Source of the DNA: Chitinivibrionales bacterium
Lineage (GTDB): Bacteria > Fibrobacterota > Chitinivibrionia > Chitinivibrionales > JANQEN01
Length of the DNA: 5,783 nucleotides
NCBI GenBank assembly: GCA_030593665.1
Contig: JAUVGS010000151.1
Span: 1 to 5,783, forward strand
Direction: 5' to 3'
Numbering within the stretch: the first letter of the stretch is position 1; each line of letters opens with the position of its first letter. Below are positions 5,681 through 5,783 of the stretch, one piece after another. Both the position numbers and the translations under genes were made by a program. The notes below the pieces were generated by a model, which was given only the letters and a program-made list of their open reading frames with translations, made no database searches and was not told the DNA's origin.

Positions 5681-5783
5681 TTACTGAGTTTTTTCTTTAC
5701 AGAGGATATTACTTTTTTGTCCTTAGAGCTTGCGTTTGCTGCTAGTTGACTGTAGATTGCTTTTTCAGATGTTTTATACATTT
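5677..5783 (-). CDS. C-terminal end of a minus-strand gene, product unknown (5' end outside window)
   Basis: A minus-strand frame runs from the right edge to TAG at 5679-5677. The visible residues include MYKTSEKAIYSQLAANASSK and then a Lys/Ser-rich end finishing KKKLSK, a hydrophilic, probably helical C-terminus. The Met (5781-5779) is more likely internal than a start, but the edge prevents checking for a ribosome binding site. Support comes from the terminator-like hairpin right after the stop and from the protein-like composition, compared with the Phe/Leu-rich peptide that the opposite strand would give. It is too short to assign to any family. It would be convergent with the operon. Confidence 0.4.
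   Translation of the reverse strand, partial: MYKTSEKAIYSQLAANASSKDKKVISSVKKKLSK

Noticed and set aside
5651..5749. Plus-strand 32-codon frame at the right end
   Set aside because: Weak ribosome binding site, Phe/Leu-rich peptide without recognisable character, and it lies opposite a more protein-like minus-strand frame that is followed by a terminator-like hairpin.

Overview
The window most resembles a member of the Fibrobacterota (Fibrobacter / Chitinivibrionia type) or a close relative in the FCB group. Two things point there. The first gene carries the C-terminal half of a TIGR02147/DUF4423-type protein, a family expanded in Fibrobacter. Three successive exported proteins also end in a domain resembling type IX secretion (T9SS) C-terminal sorting domains. 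This placement is inference from protein families recognised by eye; no search was run.

Layout, left to right. Positions 1-5402 hold one tightly packed plus-strand gene cluster, probably an operon. It starts with the 3' part of the TIGR02147-like regulator (1-573). This overlaps by ATGA a gene for a probable lipoprotein with two carboxypeptidase-regulatory-like beta-sandwich segments (570-1298). Three genes for exported beta-propeller-like proteins of about 430 residues follow (1314-2606, 2764-4059, 4089-5402). The first two are clear tandem paralogues; the third has the same architecture but is much more diverged. Each of the three has an AAGGAGG ribosome binding site 6-7 bases before its ATG. 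Between the first and second propeller genes lies a 30-codon open frame (2675-2767). It has its own ribosome binding site, reads as a signal peptide and then goes out of frame, and its stop overlaps the next start by ATGA. It is either a small coupled leader gene or the stump of a lost paralogue.

Positions 5403-5676 are non-coding. They hold four consecutive stem-loops or dyads (5430-5519), an AT-rich 10-bp inverted repeat overlapping a sigma70-like promoter match (5567-5604), and another short hairpin. At the right edge (5677-5783) is the probable C-terminal end of a minus-strand gene, with an intrinsic-terminator-like hairpin just after its stop. The operon and this gene would therefore converge.

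A working model, which is inference: the regulator controls an envelope module in which the lipoprotein sits in a membrane and the three propellers are exported and either anchored at the surface or released. No enzyme active site was recognised, so binding or scaffolding is more likely than catalysis. The substrate or partner cannot be told from the sequence.
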